64,000 nucleotides of DNA from an uncultured Spirochaetota bacterium. GTDB lineage: Bacteria > Spirochaetota > Spirochaetia > JAFGXN01. A program made the position numbers and the translations under genes. Where the stretch lies: contig CALXOJ010000003.1 in assembly GCA_944390005.1 (NCBI GenBank), positions 62,001 to 126,000 on the forward strand. The letters are read 5' to 3'. Shown piece after piece: positions 50,496-59,004 of the stretch (within the stretch, counting starts at the first letter, position 1; each line of letters opens with the position of its first letter). The notes under the pieces are model-generated. The model was not told the DNA's origin. It ran no database searches and saw nothing but the letters and a program-made list of their open reading frames with translations.

Positions 50496-53279
50496 ATGGT
50501 AAAAAAAGCAATTTTATTTTTTACAGTGCTTTTCATGATTTTCGGCTGCGAGCCGACAGTTTATGAAGGAGCCGAAAAGGTTGAAAATCCGACAAAGTCG
50601 CGTTCGGGATATTTTAATACCGATGTGACGTTGGGAAACGACGTTGTGTCGGTGTTTAATCAATACGGAGAATCCGTCTCCGGATTTGTATTGAGCGAGG
50701 AAGGAGAATATACAATCACCTACACCGACGGAAAGACAGAGGAAATCGTCATCGACAAAACCCCGCCGGTAATCAACGGTTTTACCAACACGGAACAAAA
50801 TCTCAATTTGGCAAAGGCAACGGAAATTGTCGATAACCTCGGAGCGAATGCCGTTTCCGATAACCTGAGCGGTTGGGATTACGAAATGACGGCAACGTGG
50901 AAAGACGGACGGGATCCGTTTAAAGAAGGTCCGGGCGATTATGTGCGCGTCTACGTGGTGTACGACCGCGCGGGCAACGCCTCCGAACCGTTTGAGTGGG
51001 AAATTACCGCCTACCGTTTTGAAGGAGGCGACGGGGAAGAGGTTGCCGTGACACTGAAAGAAAACGGTACGGTGTTGGACGGCAGTGATGTCGTATGGAA
51101 AAAGGAACTGACCTCCGTTACCCTGAAGGCGGAGGCGGCGGGCGGAGACGGTACGTATACGTATTCCTGGTCGGTGAATGACAAACTCATGGAAGGAGAA
51201 ACGGAAAATACCCTGACGTTGAGTAATCCTGAGGAAATGCTGTATTCGGTTACCGTTAAAGTCAGGGACGGCGGCGGTATGCCGGCGGTAAAGACCGCGG
51301 CGGTCGGATTTGACAAAACTCCGCCCGTGATTCAGCGCGGTCCGAAGGTGCTGACCAATTATACCTCCGAAGAACGGCTGAATTTTACCGAATCCCTTGC
51401 CGATTTACGCATTTCCGAATCCGGTTCGGGAGTAGCGTCCGTTGAGGGCAGTTATACGGATAGCCCGGGCGAAATCGAACTCAATAAGCCGTATGAAAGA
51501 ACGGTTACAGTCACCGATAAGGCCGGCAACACAAGCGGACCGTTTGTGTATCAAATCATATTTGAAGGAACCGCAAAGGAAGAGGACGAAGCGGAGCTGA
51601 CGGGAGAAAAGGGCGCGGCGGTTTCAACAGAGAATATGAAAATTCCGAGTGAAGCGCAGGTGGAGTGGATGCAGATGGAACAGTATGCGTTCATCCATTG
51701 GGGACCGAATACATTCGCCAATGTCGAATGGGGCGACGGGTATCCGTCGGGAGCGGATTCGTTCCGGCCGACGCGCGGAGCCGATGAAATCACTCAGGGC
51801 TGGATCGACGACGTTGTGACTGCCGGTATGACCGGTATAATTTTAACCGCCAAACACCACGACGGGTTCTGCCTGTGGGATACGGTGACCACCGAATACT
51901 CGGTCTGTAAAAAAGGCGAAGGCTACGAATATTATCAGGACGATGTACTGAAAGCGCTGATTGAGAATATGCGCGATTACAACCGGGCAAATACGGAAAA
52001 ACCGCTGAGGCTGGGCGTTTACGTCTCTCCGTGGGACAGAAATCACTGGACTTACGGAGGAACGGACAGCAGCGGAAAATATCCGTATTTGGAATACGTG
52101 TTCCGCACGCAGGTGACGGAAGTGGTCGAATATGTGGAAAAATACGGTAAAGGCGATGTGATTCTCTTTGAGTTGTGGCTTGACGGCGCCAATGAGTTAG
52201 GGGGGTGGTACGGCGGAAAATTGTATGCCGAACATGTATCGCAGGACGGAGCTTCGGTTTCCGTTCCTATTCTGGATAACGGGCGCGCCGATGTCAGCCG
52301 GTTTACCCAGAATTACAATTACGCCTCCAAATTGAATTACAATCTCTCCCACCGCAATGTCAGCGCGCGTCCGTCGGACTGGCGCAGCCGCATTTACTCC
52401 GTGGCTCAGGAGGTGGTCGACAGTTACGAGCCGTGTGAAATTATGGTTTTCGGAACTCATATCCGCTGGGTCGGCAACGAACAGGGCTGGGCGGATCGTA
52501 CCAACTGGATTATGCCTGATGATGTGACGACTCCGTGGAGCGACAAGGCTCAGACTCACGGACACGAAAACGGAAGTAAGGTTATGCCGGCCGAAGCGGA
52601 CATGAAGACGCAGAACGGCTGGTTTTACACGGCGGGAGAGGACAAGGGGGCGGCCAAAATGATTGAGTTCTGGTACCGCACGGTCGGACGCAACGCGACG
52701 CTGCTGCTGAACTTCTCTCCGGATCAGTCGGGACAGATTCCGTCCTATAACCTGACTTCGGCGCAGACGATGTGGAAGACGGTTTCCTCCGATTTGGACG
52801 ACAATCTGACCGCGCGCGCCTACAAAGTCTCGGCTAGCGATGTGCGCGACAATTGCGTTGAATATTCGCCGTACAACGTCATCGACGGCAGCTACGACAC
52901 CTACTGGACGGTCGGCGACGGACGCGGCAGTAACAGTGAAGGTGATGAATGGATTCAGATTTCCTTCTCAGACGCCGTCTCCTTCAACCGCGTCGTGCTG
53001 CAGGAGAACATCCGCTTCGGACAGCGGGTCAAAGTGTTTAAGGTCGAGTACAGAAACGGCGGAAGCGATGAATGGAAAATGCTCACTTATCCGGATATGC
53101 CGACGTCCATCAGCGGCGACAACAATAATCCCGACGTGACGACCACCATCGGTTACAAACGGATTTTAAGAAGCAACACCGTCAGCGCGACGGACGTGCG
53201 GGTGACTTTCACGGATTACCGCAACAGTCAGAGGGTGCCGGTTGTGCTTTCCGAGTTCGGACTGTATCTGGCGGATTAA
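50496..53279 (+). CDS. Multidomain GH29 alpha-L-fucosidase lipoprotein
   Basis: A 927-residue surface lipoprotein predicted to remove alpha-L-fucose from host or dietary glycans. Order: signal peptide with lipobox IFGC (Cys at 18); two to three Ig-like modules marked by repeated DKTPPVI (about 30-365); the GH29 catalytic barrel (about 385-755) with FIHWGPNTFANVEWGDGYPS, AKHHDGFCLW and the nucleophile Asp in LFELWLDGAN (near 563); and a C-terminal F5/8 type C (CBM32-like) carbohydrate-binding domain (about 770-927). It is co-transcribed with the Big2 lipoprotein 16 nt downstream. The poly-G promoter suggests variable expression. Confidence 0.9.
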   Translation: MVKKAILFFTVLFMIFGCEPTVYEGAEKVENPTKSRSGYFNTDVTLGNDVVSVFNQYGESVSGFVLSEEGEYTITYTDGKTEEIVIDKTPPVINGFTNTEQNLNLAKATEIVDNLGANAVSDNLSGWDYEMTATWKDGRDPFKEGPGDYVRVYVVYDRAGNASEPFEWEITAYRFEGGDGEEVAVTLKENGTVLDGSDVVWKKELTSVTLKAEAAGGDGTYTYSWSVNDKLMEGETENTLTLSNPEEMLYSVTVKVRDGGGMPAVKTAAVGFDKTPPVIQRGPKVLTNYTSEERLNFTESLADLRISESGSGVASVEGSYTDSPGEIELNKPYERTVTVTDKAGNTSGPFVYQIIFEGTAKEEDEAELTGEKGAAVSTENMKIPSEAQVEWMQMEQYAFIHWGPNTFANVEWGDGYPSGADSFRPTRGADEITQGWIDDVVTAGMTGIILTAKHHDGFCLWDTVTTEYSVCKKGEGYEYYQDDVLKALIENMRDYNRANTEKPLRLGVYVSPWDRNHWTYGGTDSSGKYPYLEYVFRTQVTEVVEYVEKYGKGDVILFELWLDGANELGGWYGGKLYAEHVSQDGASVSVPILDNGRADVSRFTQNYNYASKLNYNLSHRNVSARPSDWRSRIYSVAQEVVDSYEPCEIMVFGTHIRWVGNEQGWADRTNWIMPDDVTTPWSDKAQTHGHENGSKVMPAEADMKTQNGWFYTAGEDKGAAKMIEFWYRTVGRNATLLLNFSPDQSGQIPSYNLTSAQTMWKTVSSDLDDNLTARAYKVSASDVRDNCVEYSPYNVIDGSYDTYWTVGDGRGSNSEGDEWIQISFSDAVSFNRVVLQENIRFGQRVKVFKVEYRNGGSDEWKMLTYPDMPTSISGDNNNPDVTTTIGYKRILRSNTVSATDVRVTFTDYRNSQRVPVVLSEFGLYLAD

Positions 53280-53295
53280 AAAAAGGAGAAAAGAG

Positions 53296-55167
53296 ATGAA
53301 AAAAACGGTTTTGATGATGATGACGGCGGCGGCGCTGCTCTTCGGCTGCAACGAAAGCCGGTCTTTACTGACAAAGATTACGATTACCTCCGACGTGAAG
53401 GAGGTGTATGTGGGGTCGACGGCGCAGCTGACGGCGAGCGTGGAGCCTGCGGACGTGCCTGAGGCGGTGGTATGGAGCAGCAGCGATGAGAAGACGGCGT
53501 CAGTCGACCAGAAAGGAGTGGTGACGGGAATCAAGGAGGGAACGGTCACGATTAAGCTGGCGTCAAAGGCGGATGAGAATATGTGCGCCGAGACGCAGAT
53601 TGCGGTGGTGAAAAACCCGAATCCCGTGACGGTCGCCTCTGTGGTGATCACGGACGGGGAAATGGTCGCCGGGGAAGAGGTGACGGTGAAGGCCGCGGTG
53701 GACGAAAACGGGGCGTATACGGCTCAGAAGGCGTTCGGTGCGACGGTGAGTTTTTCCGACGGTTCGCAGGGACGCTATGATGAGACGGTGAGCTGGGTTT
53801 TGGGAGAGTCGGAGCCGGAAGGAGCGTTTACGCTGTCGCAGGACGGAGTGCTGAGCTTCAGCCTTGCCGCGGAAGAGGCGTCCGGAGAGGCCGCGCTGGG
53901 AAGCGCGGTGGTCGAGGCGCTCTCCAATTACGACGGAACGACGGAGGCGGCGGTGAGGGTCAGCGTTGTGGACGCGGAGGCGCCGGATTCGCTGGAAATT
54001 GCGGACGCCTCCGGATACGGTTTTGAAGGCGGAGAGCTGGCGCTGTTTGAGGGAGGCAGCGGCGTTACGGCGCAGGTGTTTGTCAATCCGGTGGGCGAGC
54101 CGCAGGAGGCTGTGTGGAGCTCGGAGCCGGCGGGAGCCGTAAAGATTCTTCTGCCCGAAGAACCGGAGACGGAAGCGGGGGAGACCCCCGCGGGGAAAGT
54201 TCTGCTGAAAAAGGGAACGGTTGAGGAAGGCGTTTCCGAAGCCGTTGTCACCGTCACCCGCGGAGGCGTGAGCGCCCGCCTGCCGGTGAGTTTTCCCGAA
54301 GCGGAGATTATCCCCGGCGGTTATGAAGGCAATAACTGGATTGAAGGCGAAACTCTGACGCTGACTGCCGCCGGATCGTTGTTTGAGGTTACGGGAGTCG
54401 ACGGATCTGCCGGTACGGTCTCCGACAGTGTTTGGACCGTACCCGCGCCGGCCGGCAGCGCTGATAGCGAACAGAAAACCGTAACCTGGCAATGCCGCTC
54501 TCTTCTGGGCGGGGAAACGTTTACAGTTTCGCTTGAAGGAAAAGTCTGGAATGATACGCACGTGCGCTACGACGACGGTATTTTTAAAACGGTCAAGGTC
54601 TTTGATTTTACGGTGGAGAATGAGGCAAAAAATGCGGGCGTTAAGGTTAAACGGGGCGTCAGCGGAACTTGGAATGAGAAATCAAATTGGGATACGGTGA
54701 CCTACTCCGACGGTGAAGGATATACCTTTACGACAAATAATGGAGACGGCGTGCGGTTTGTCTTTCCCGAGACCGACGGCGATCTTGATTTCGAATTGAT
54801 AATGGTTGAAACGAAGTGGGACAACAGCAATGCCAATATTCACCTGTCATGGTGGTACAGCAATGCCGATATTTACGGATATTCCTTTTATAAAGGCGGG
54901 AAAAGCTTTTTTATGTTGGACAGTTACAATTACAGCGCGTCGAATGGGTTTGACGCATCCGTTACGGCAAATACCTTCAACCGTTTCTATGCTTTTGACG
55001 ACGGAGCAAACCACTCGGGACGGGTCAACGACGGCGATGTAAAATCTTTTTCTTTTTCCGACAGCCATACGCTTGATTCGTTTACAAGCATTCAGCTGGA
55101 ATTCAATGAAGGCGCATCCTGTACCTACACCATCAAAACCGTCGCCTTTTACAAGGAGGCACAATAA
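53296..55167 (+). CDS. Big2-domain surface lipoprotein
   Basis: A 623-residue lipoprotein. The signal peptide ends in lipobox LFGC (Cys at residue 18). A clear Big2 domain (about 30-105; VYVGSTAQLTASVEPADVPE, VDQKGVVTGIKEGTVTI) is followed by further Ig-like, Thr/Val/Glu-rich modules and a C-terminal beta-sandwich (about 450-623) with aromatic residues (HLSWWYSNADIYGYSFYKGG) that could bind carbohydrate. ATG 53296 after AAGGAG is preferred to the in-frame ATG 53242, which lies inside the fucosidase gene. Bases 53400-54280 are richer in GC and GAG/GCG codons than the surroundings, suggesting repeat expansion or transfer. It probably displays or binds glycans together with the fucosidase. Confidence 0.82.
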   Translation: MKKTVLMMMTAAALLFGCNESRSLLTKITITSDVKEVYVGSTAQLTASVEPADVPEAVVWSSSDEKTASVDQKGVVTGIKEGTVTIKLASKADENMCAETQIAVVKNPNPVTVASVVITDGEMVAGEEVTVKAAVDENGAYTAQKAFGATVSFSDGSQGRYDETVSWVLGESEPEGAFTLSQDGVLSFSLAAEEASGEAALGSAVVEALSNYDGTTEAAVRVSVVDAEAPDSLEIADASGYGFEGGELALFEGGSGVTAQVFVNPVGEPQEAVWSSEPAGAVKILLPEEPETEAGETPAGKVLLKKGTVEEGVSEAVVTVTRGGVSARLPVSFPEAEIIPGGYEGNNWIEGETLTLTAAGSLFEVTGVDGSAGTVSDSVWTVPAPAGSADSEQKTVTWQCRSLLGGETFTVSLEGKVWNDTHVRYDDGIFKTVKVFDFTVENEAKNAGVKVKRGVSGTWNEKSNWDTVTYSDGEGYTFTTNNGDGVRFVFPETDGDLDFELIMVETKWDNSNANIHLSWWYSNADIYGYSFYKGGKSFFMLDSYNYSASNGFDASVTANTFNRFYAFDDGANHSGRVNDGDVKSFSFSDSHTLDSFTSIQLEFNEGASCTYTIKTVAFYKEAQ

Positions 55168-55181
55168 TATTTTTCTCCCGC

Positions 55182-55206
55182 GGCGCCCGTAAGGGCGCCT
55201 TTTTTT
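55182..55206 (+). terminator. Rho-independent terminator of the lipoprotein operon
   Basis: GGCGCCC-GTAA-GGGCGCC followed by seven T. Confidence 0.95.
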
Positions 55207-55235
55207 CGCCAAACGGGAATCTTTTCGCTTTCCCC

Positions 55236-55264
55236 TTGCAAATCGCTTCGTATCAAATTATAAT
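55236..55264 (+). promoter_or_regulatory. Consensus-like promoter of the aminotransferase operon
   Basis: TTGCAA (55236-55241), 17-nt spacer, TATAAT (55259-55264), 35 nt before the ATG. Confidence 0.8.
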
Positions 55265-55299
55265 GGAAAAAATCGTTGTAGCAACTCTAAGGAGAACTT

Positions 55300-56496
55300 A
55301 TGGCTGTTTCGGAGAGGACAGCGGCGGCTGTCGAAAACGGATCGTTTATCAGAAAAATGTTTGAACGCGGCAACGAGCTGAGGAAAAAATACGGCGACGA
55401 TGCGGTATTTGATTTCAGTTTGGGAAATCCCGACGCGCCGCCGCCCGCGGTTTTCGAAGAAAAAATTATTGAATGTGTGCGGGAATCCGGCGCCAATAAA
55501 TACGGTTACATGTCCAACGCGGGTTATCCTCAAACGCGTGCGGTGATTGCCGGCCGCGTTTCGAAAGAGCAGCAGACGCGGCTGACGGCTGACGATACAG
55601 TGATGACGTGCGGTGCCGGCGGAGCTTTGAATGTTGTTTTAAAAACGGTGCTGAATCCGGGTGACGAGGTGCTTGCTGTCGCTCCGTGTTTTATGGAGTA
55701 CCGGTTCTACACCGAAAACCACGGCGGTGTTTTTAAAACCGTTCCGGCGGCTGCCGATTTTGGGCTTGACGTTGATGCGTTGGAGGCGGCCGTTTCTCCG
55801 AAGACGGCTGCGCTCATCATTAATTCTCCCAACAATCCTACGGGACGAATTTATTCCGATGAATCGCTCAAACGTTTGGGAGAAATGCTGCTTCGCAAAC
55901 GCAAAGACACGGGACGGACAGTGTATCTCATCAGCGATGAACCTTACCGCCGCATTGTTTACGGAGGTCGAACGGTTCCTTCTCTTTTCGATAAATATCC
56001 CCACTCGGTTGTCGTCAATTCGTTTTCGAAAGAATTGTCGATTCCCGGCGAGCGGCTGGGCTACATTGCGCTCAACCCGGCGGCTGAAGATGCCGAACGG
56101 ATGCGCGCCGGCTTCGTTTTGTGCAACCGAATTCTCGGATTTGTCAATGCGCCGTCGCTGATGCAGAAAGTGATCGCCCGCCTTCCCGAAGACTGCGAAG
56201 TCGATATTTCGGTATACGATCGGCGCCGTCAAACGCTGTGCAAAGCGTTGTCGGAGATCGGTTACGAATACGCCGAACCGGAAGGCGCTTTTTACTTGTT
56301 TGTGAAAGCGCCCTCCGGCGACGATGCGGCGGACTGCGAGCGGTTAGCCCGTTACAACGTTTTAACGGTTCCGGGACGCGGATTTGCATACCCCGGCTGG
56401 TTTCGGGTATCATACTGCGTTGCCGACAAAGTGATTGCCGGTTCGATTCCCGCTTTCAAACAAGCGTTTGCCGACTGCCAAGGAGGCAAATCGTGA
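55300..56496 (+). CDS. PLP-dependent aminotransferase, class I
   Basis: A 398-residue fold-type I aminotransferase. Characteristic motifs are NSPNNPTGRIYSDESLKRL, the aspartate of LISDEPYRRIVYGG and the PLP lysine in NSFSKELSIPGERLGYIA (near residue 243); the C-terminal Arg that binds the substrate carboxylate is in GWFRVSYC. It is closest in look to aspartate/aromatic/alanine aminotransferases of the PatA/AspC type; the substrate is open. AAGGAG precedes the ATG. It overlaps the small membrane protein by 4 nt and leads an operon with a sodium symporter, which suggests amino-acid or keto-acid uptake and use. Confidence 0.9.
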   Translation: MAVSERTAAAVENGSFIRKMFERGNELRKKYGDDAVFDFSLGNPDAPPPAVFEEKIIECVRESGANKYGYMSNAGYPQTRAVIAGRVSKEQQTRLTADDTVMTCGAGGALNVVLKTVLNPGDEVLAVAPCFMEYRFYTENHGGVFKTVPAAADFGLDVDALEAAVSPKTAALIINSPNNPTGRIYSDESLKRLGEMLLRKRKDTGRTVYLISDEPYRRIVYGGRTVPSLFDKYPHSVVVNSFSKELSIPGERLGYIALNPAAEDAERMRAGFVLCNRILGFVNAPSLMQKVIARLPEDCEVDISVYDRRRQTLCKALSEIGYEYAEPEGAFYLFVKAPSGDDAADCERLARYNVLTVPGRGFAYPGWFRVSYCVADKVIAGSIPAFKQAFADCQGGKS

Positions 56497-56681
56497 CCGG
56501 CGGCGAATTCAGCGTTTTGCTCGGGGTAATTTTTCTTTTCGCATCGGCGTTTTTGTGCATCGTTTACGGGATTCTCAACTCAATTCGCCGGCGGCCTCTC
56601 TCAGAAAAAGAACGCACCGAAGAGGAAAAGTGGCTGGATGAAGAAGAAAAAATCGACGACGAATGGACGGGAGGCGTCTGA
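56493..56681 (+). CDS. Small one-TM accessory protein of a sodium/solute symporter
   Basis: A 62-residue protein. The single N-terminal membrane span (about 8-28, VLLGVIFLFASAFLCIVYGI) is followed by basic residues (NSIRRR) and a very acidic, charged tail. The GTG start is 7 nt after AGGAGG, overlapping the aminotransferase stop (GTGA), and its own stop overlaps the symporter ATG (TGATG). Such tiny proteins encoded directly before SSS-family symporters are a recurrent arrangement and are thought to be accessory subunits; function inferred from position. Confidence 0.8.
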   Translation: MTGGEFSVLLGVIFLFASAFLCIVYGILNSIRRRPLSEKERTEEEKWLDEEEKIDDEWTGGV

Positions 56682-58306
56682 TGGACTCCGTTAATGTGAC
56701 CCTTGATGTCAATCTGTTTGTTATGGTCGCCGTCATTATTGTTTATTTGGGGGCGGTTGCCTTTCTCAGCTGGCTGGGAAGAATCAAAAGCCGGGGCGAC
56801 GACTTTGCTTCCGGCGGACGCAACATTCCGTCGGCGGTGATGGCGCTCAGTTACGGAGCGGCTTTTATCTCCACTTCGGCTATTGTCGGATTCGGCGGTA
56901 TGGCGGCGGAGATCGGAATGAGTCTGATTTGGCTGGCGGGCGCCAACATCTTTTTCGGCATTTTTCTGGCGTTTGCCGTCTTCGGAAAGAGGACCCGTGC
57001 GGTCGGTTTGACTTTAGACGCTCACACTTTTCCCGAATTTCTTTCCAAACGATTCGCTTCGCCGTTTATCCGTTACTTTACTGCGGCGGTCATGATTGTT
57101 TCGATGCCTTTGTATGCGGCGGCCGTTTTAATCGGAGCAGCGCGCATTTTGGAAAGCCTACTCGGAGTGCCTTACGAATATGCGTTGGCGGCTTTTTCGC
57201 TATTGGTTGCGGTTTATGTCCTTATCGGCGGATTGCGCGGCGTTATGTATACGGACGCCCTCCAAGGAACGCTGATGATTGCCGGAATGCTTTTTCTTTT
57301 GGTTGCGATGTTTATCAAGCTCGGCGGGCCGATTGATGCGTTCTCGAAGCTGCATGCGATGAAAGAGCTTGTTCCTCCCGAATCGGCGGCAGCCGGTCAT
57401 CAGGGATGGCTCTCCGATCCGAAAGTTTTTTCCCCGGTGTGGTGGACGCTCTACTCTTCGTTGGTCTTCGGCGTCGGTGTCGGCGTGTTGGCTCAGCCGC
57501 ATTTGGCGGTGCGTTGTCTTACCGTCAAAACCTCCGCTGAACTGAATCGCGCGGCAGCTGTCGGCGGTGTTTTTATTTTGATTACGGTTGCGACGCCCTA
57601 CGTACTGGGAGCGCTTTCCAATGTTTTCTTTTACGAAAAAGACGGCGTTTTAGCGTCGGTCGCTGCGGGACACAACGTCGACAGCGTTATTCCGCTGCTG
57701 ATCAAACAGGCGATGCCCGGTTGGTTTTCGTATTTTTTTATGTTGGTTATTTTGTCGGCAGCTGTCAGTACGCTCAGCAGTCAGTTTCATGCCATCGGCG
57801 TCGCTTTCGGCCGCGATGTGTTGGAGGCGGCAGCGCGCGGACGCCTTTCGCGGCGCTCCTCCGTGCTGATTTCCCGCATCGGCATTGTGGCGGCTGTTTT
57901 GCTGACGGTTTTTCTTTCCATGAAAATGGGAGCGGGAATTATTGCCCGCGCTACGTCGATTTTTTTCGGAATCATGGCTTCCGGTTGGCTGGCGCCGTTT
58001 TTGCTGTCGCTTTATTGGCAGCGGCTGACGAAGGCCGGTGCGATTGCCGGAATGGTTTGCGGGCTGACGGCTGCGTTAATCGGTTTTCTGTTTTTTCATG
58101 AGAGTGAGTCGGCTGTTTTCGGCTTGGCGCAGCTGTTGACCGGAAATCCCGCCGTTGTCATGAATATTTTCCGTTTTGTTGATCCGTTGGTTTATGCTCT
58201 TCCGATTTCGCTGTTTTTTACCGTTGTTGTCTCTTTTTTTACAAAGGTGACCAACGCAGATACGGTAAAAAAGTGTTTTCAAAATATTAAAAATATGATA
58301 CAATAA
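56681..58306 (+). CDS. Sodium:solute symporter (SSS family)
   Basis: A 541-residue inner-membrane transporter with about 13 predicted spans of the SSS (LeuT-fold) family. Motifs include GRIKSRGDDFASGGRNIPSA, SYGAAFISTSAIVGFGGMAA near TM2 and ILSAAVSTLSSQFHAIGVAF near TM8, matching the sodium-site Ser/Thr region. ATG 56681 after GGGAGG, in a TGATG overlap with the accessory gene, is preferred over ATG 56663. The substrate is unknown; similar transporters carry monocarboxylates, proline or pantothenate. A two-component system follows 17 nt later. Confidence 0.92.
   Translation: MDSVNVTLDVNLFVMVAVIIVYLGAVAFLSWLGRIKSRGDDFASGGRNIPSAVMALSYGAAFISTSAIVGFGGMAAEIGMSLIWLAGANIFFGIFLAFAVFGKRTRAVGLTLDAHTFPEFLSKRFASPFIRYFTAAVMIVSMPLYAAAVLIGAARILESLLGVPYEYALAAFSLLVAVYVLIGGLRGVMYTDALQGTLMIAGMLFLLVAMFIKLGGPIDAFSKLHAMKELVPPESAAAGHQGWLSDPKVFSPVWWTLYSSLVFGVGVGVLAQPHLAVRCLTVKTSAELNRAAAVGGVFILITVATPYVLGALSNVFFYEKDGVLASVAAGHNVDSVIPLLIKQAMPGWFSYFFMLVILSAAVSTLSSQFHAIGVAFGRDVLEAAARGRLSRRSSVLISRIGIVAAVLLTVFLSMKMGAGIIARATSIFFGIMASGWLAPFLLSLYWQRLTKAGAIAGMVCGLTAALIGFLFFHESESAVFGLAQLLTGNPAVVMNIFRFVDPLVYALPISLFFTVVVSFFTKVTNADTVKKCFQNIKNMIQ
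58276..58304 (+). promoter_or_regulatory. Internal promoter for the two-component system
   Basis: TTTTCA (58276-58281), 17-nt spacer, TACAAT (58299-58304), overlapping the symporter stop codon. It allows the regulators to be made apart from the symporter operon. Confidence 0.5.
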
Positions 58307-58323
58307 AGTAAAATGAGGATATT

Positions 58324-59004
58324 ATGCAGGCTCGAGTATTAATTATTGAAGATGAAGTTGAAATTTCCAATTTGATTTCCGTTTATTTGGAAAAAGAGGG
58401 AATCGATTCCGTTTGCGTTGTCAGCGGAGAGGAAGGATATGAGCTGCTTTGTAAAGAAGAGTTCGATTTGGTTATCCTCGATTTGAATTTGCCCGGCATG
58501 GATGGATTTGAAACCTTGCAGCAAATTCGCTCTGTAGCGCCGTTGAAGCCCGTCGTTATCGTTTCCGCTCGTAATGAAGATGCCGATATGCTGCTGGGAT
58601 TCGGAATGGGCGCCGATGATTTTGTCTGTAAGCCGTTTTCTCCCCGTGTTTTGACTGCGCGAGTCAGAAATCACATTCAAAGAAGAAAAAAAGAGTCGGA
58701 AATGGATATGAATCGTTACTCTTTTGGCGATTATGTGATTGATACCGAGGCGTTTTGTTTGAAGAAAGACGGGGTTCGGATTAAAATGCGTCCGAAAGAG
58801 TTGGAGCTTCTTATTTATTTGCTGCGTCATCGCGGACAGATTGTGTCGCCTGAAGAAATTTATTCCGCAGTTTGGGGATATGAAGACGGCGATATTTCAA
58901 CTATTCCCGTTCACATCAGACGAATTCGAGATCGATTAGAAAAAAATCCTTCTTTCCCCGAATTTATTAAAACAGTTTACGGTAAGGGCTATTACTTTCA
59001 GTGA
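58324..59004 (+). CDS. OmpR/PhoB-family response regulator
   Basis: A 226-residue DNA-binding regulator. The receiver domain has acidic residues E9/D10, phospho-acceptor D53 (VILDLNLPGMDG), the conserved Ser/Thr position in VIVSARNED and K103 in VCKPFSPRVL. The winged-helix output domain (about 130-226) shows the OmpR pattern RPKELELLIYLLRHRGQIVS and IPVHIRRIRDRLEKNP. GAGGA precedes the ATG. It overlaps the histidine kinase by 4 nt, forming a pair. It may control the adjacent symporter operon. Confidence 0.95.
   Translation: MQARVLIIEDEVEISNLISVYLEKEGIDSVCVVSGEEGYELLCKEEFDLVILDLNLPGMDGFETLQQIRSVAPLKPVVIVSARNEDADMLLGFGMGADDFVCKPFSPRVLTARVRNHIQRRKKESEMDMNRYSFGDYVIDTEAFCLKKDGVRIKMRPKELELLIYLLRHRGQIVSPEEIYSAVWGYEDGDISTIPVHIRRIRDRLEKNPSFPEFIKTVYGKGYYFQ

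Noticed and set aside
53563-54561. 332-codon minus-strand frame inside the Big2 lipoprotein
   Set aside because: Arg/His-rich antisense shadow of a GC-rich coding region, no ribosome site.
56121-56681. 186-codon frame covering the small accessory gene
   Set aside because: Only the last 62 codons, from GTG 56493 with AGGAGG, are plausible; the rest is an out-of-frame reading of the aminotransferase.
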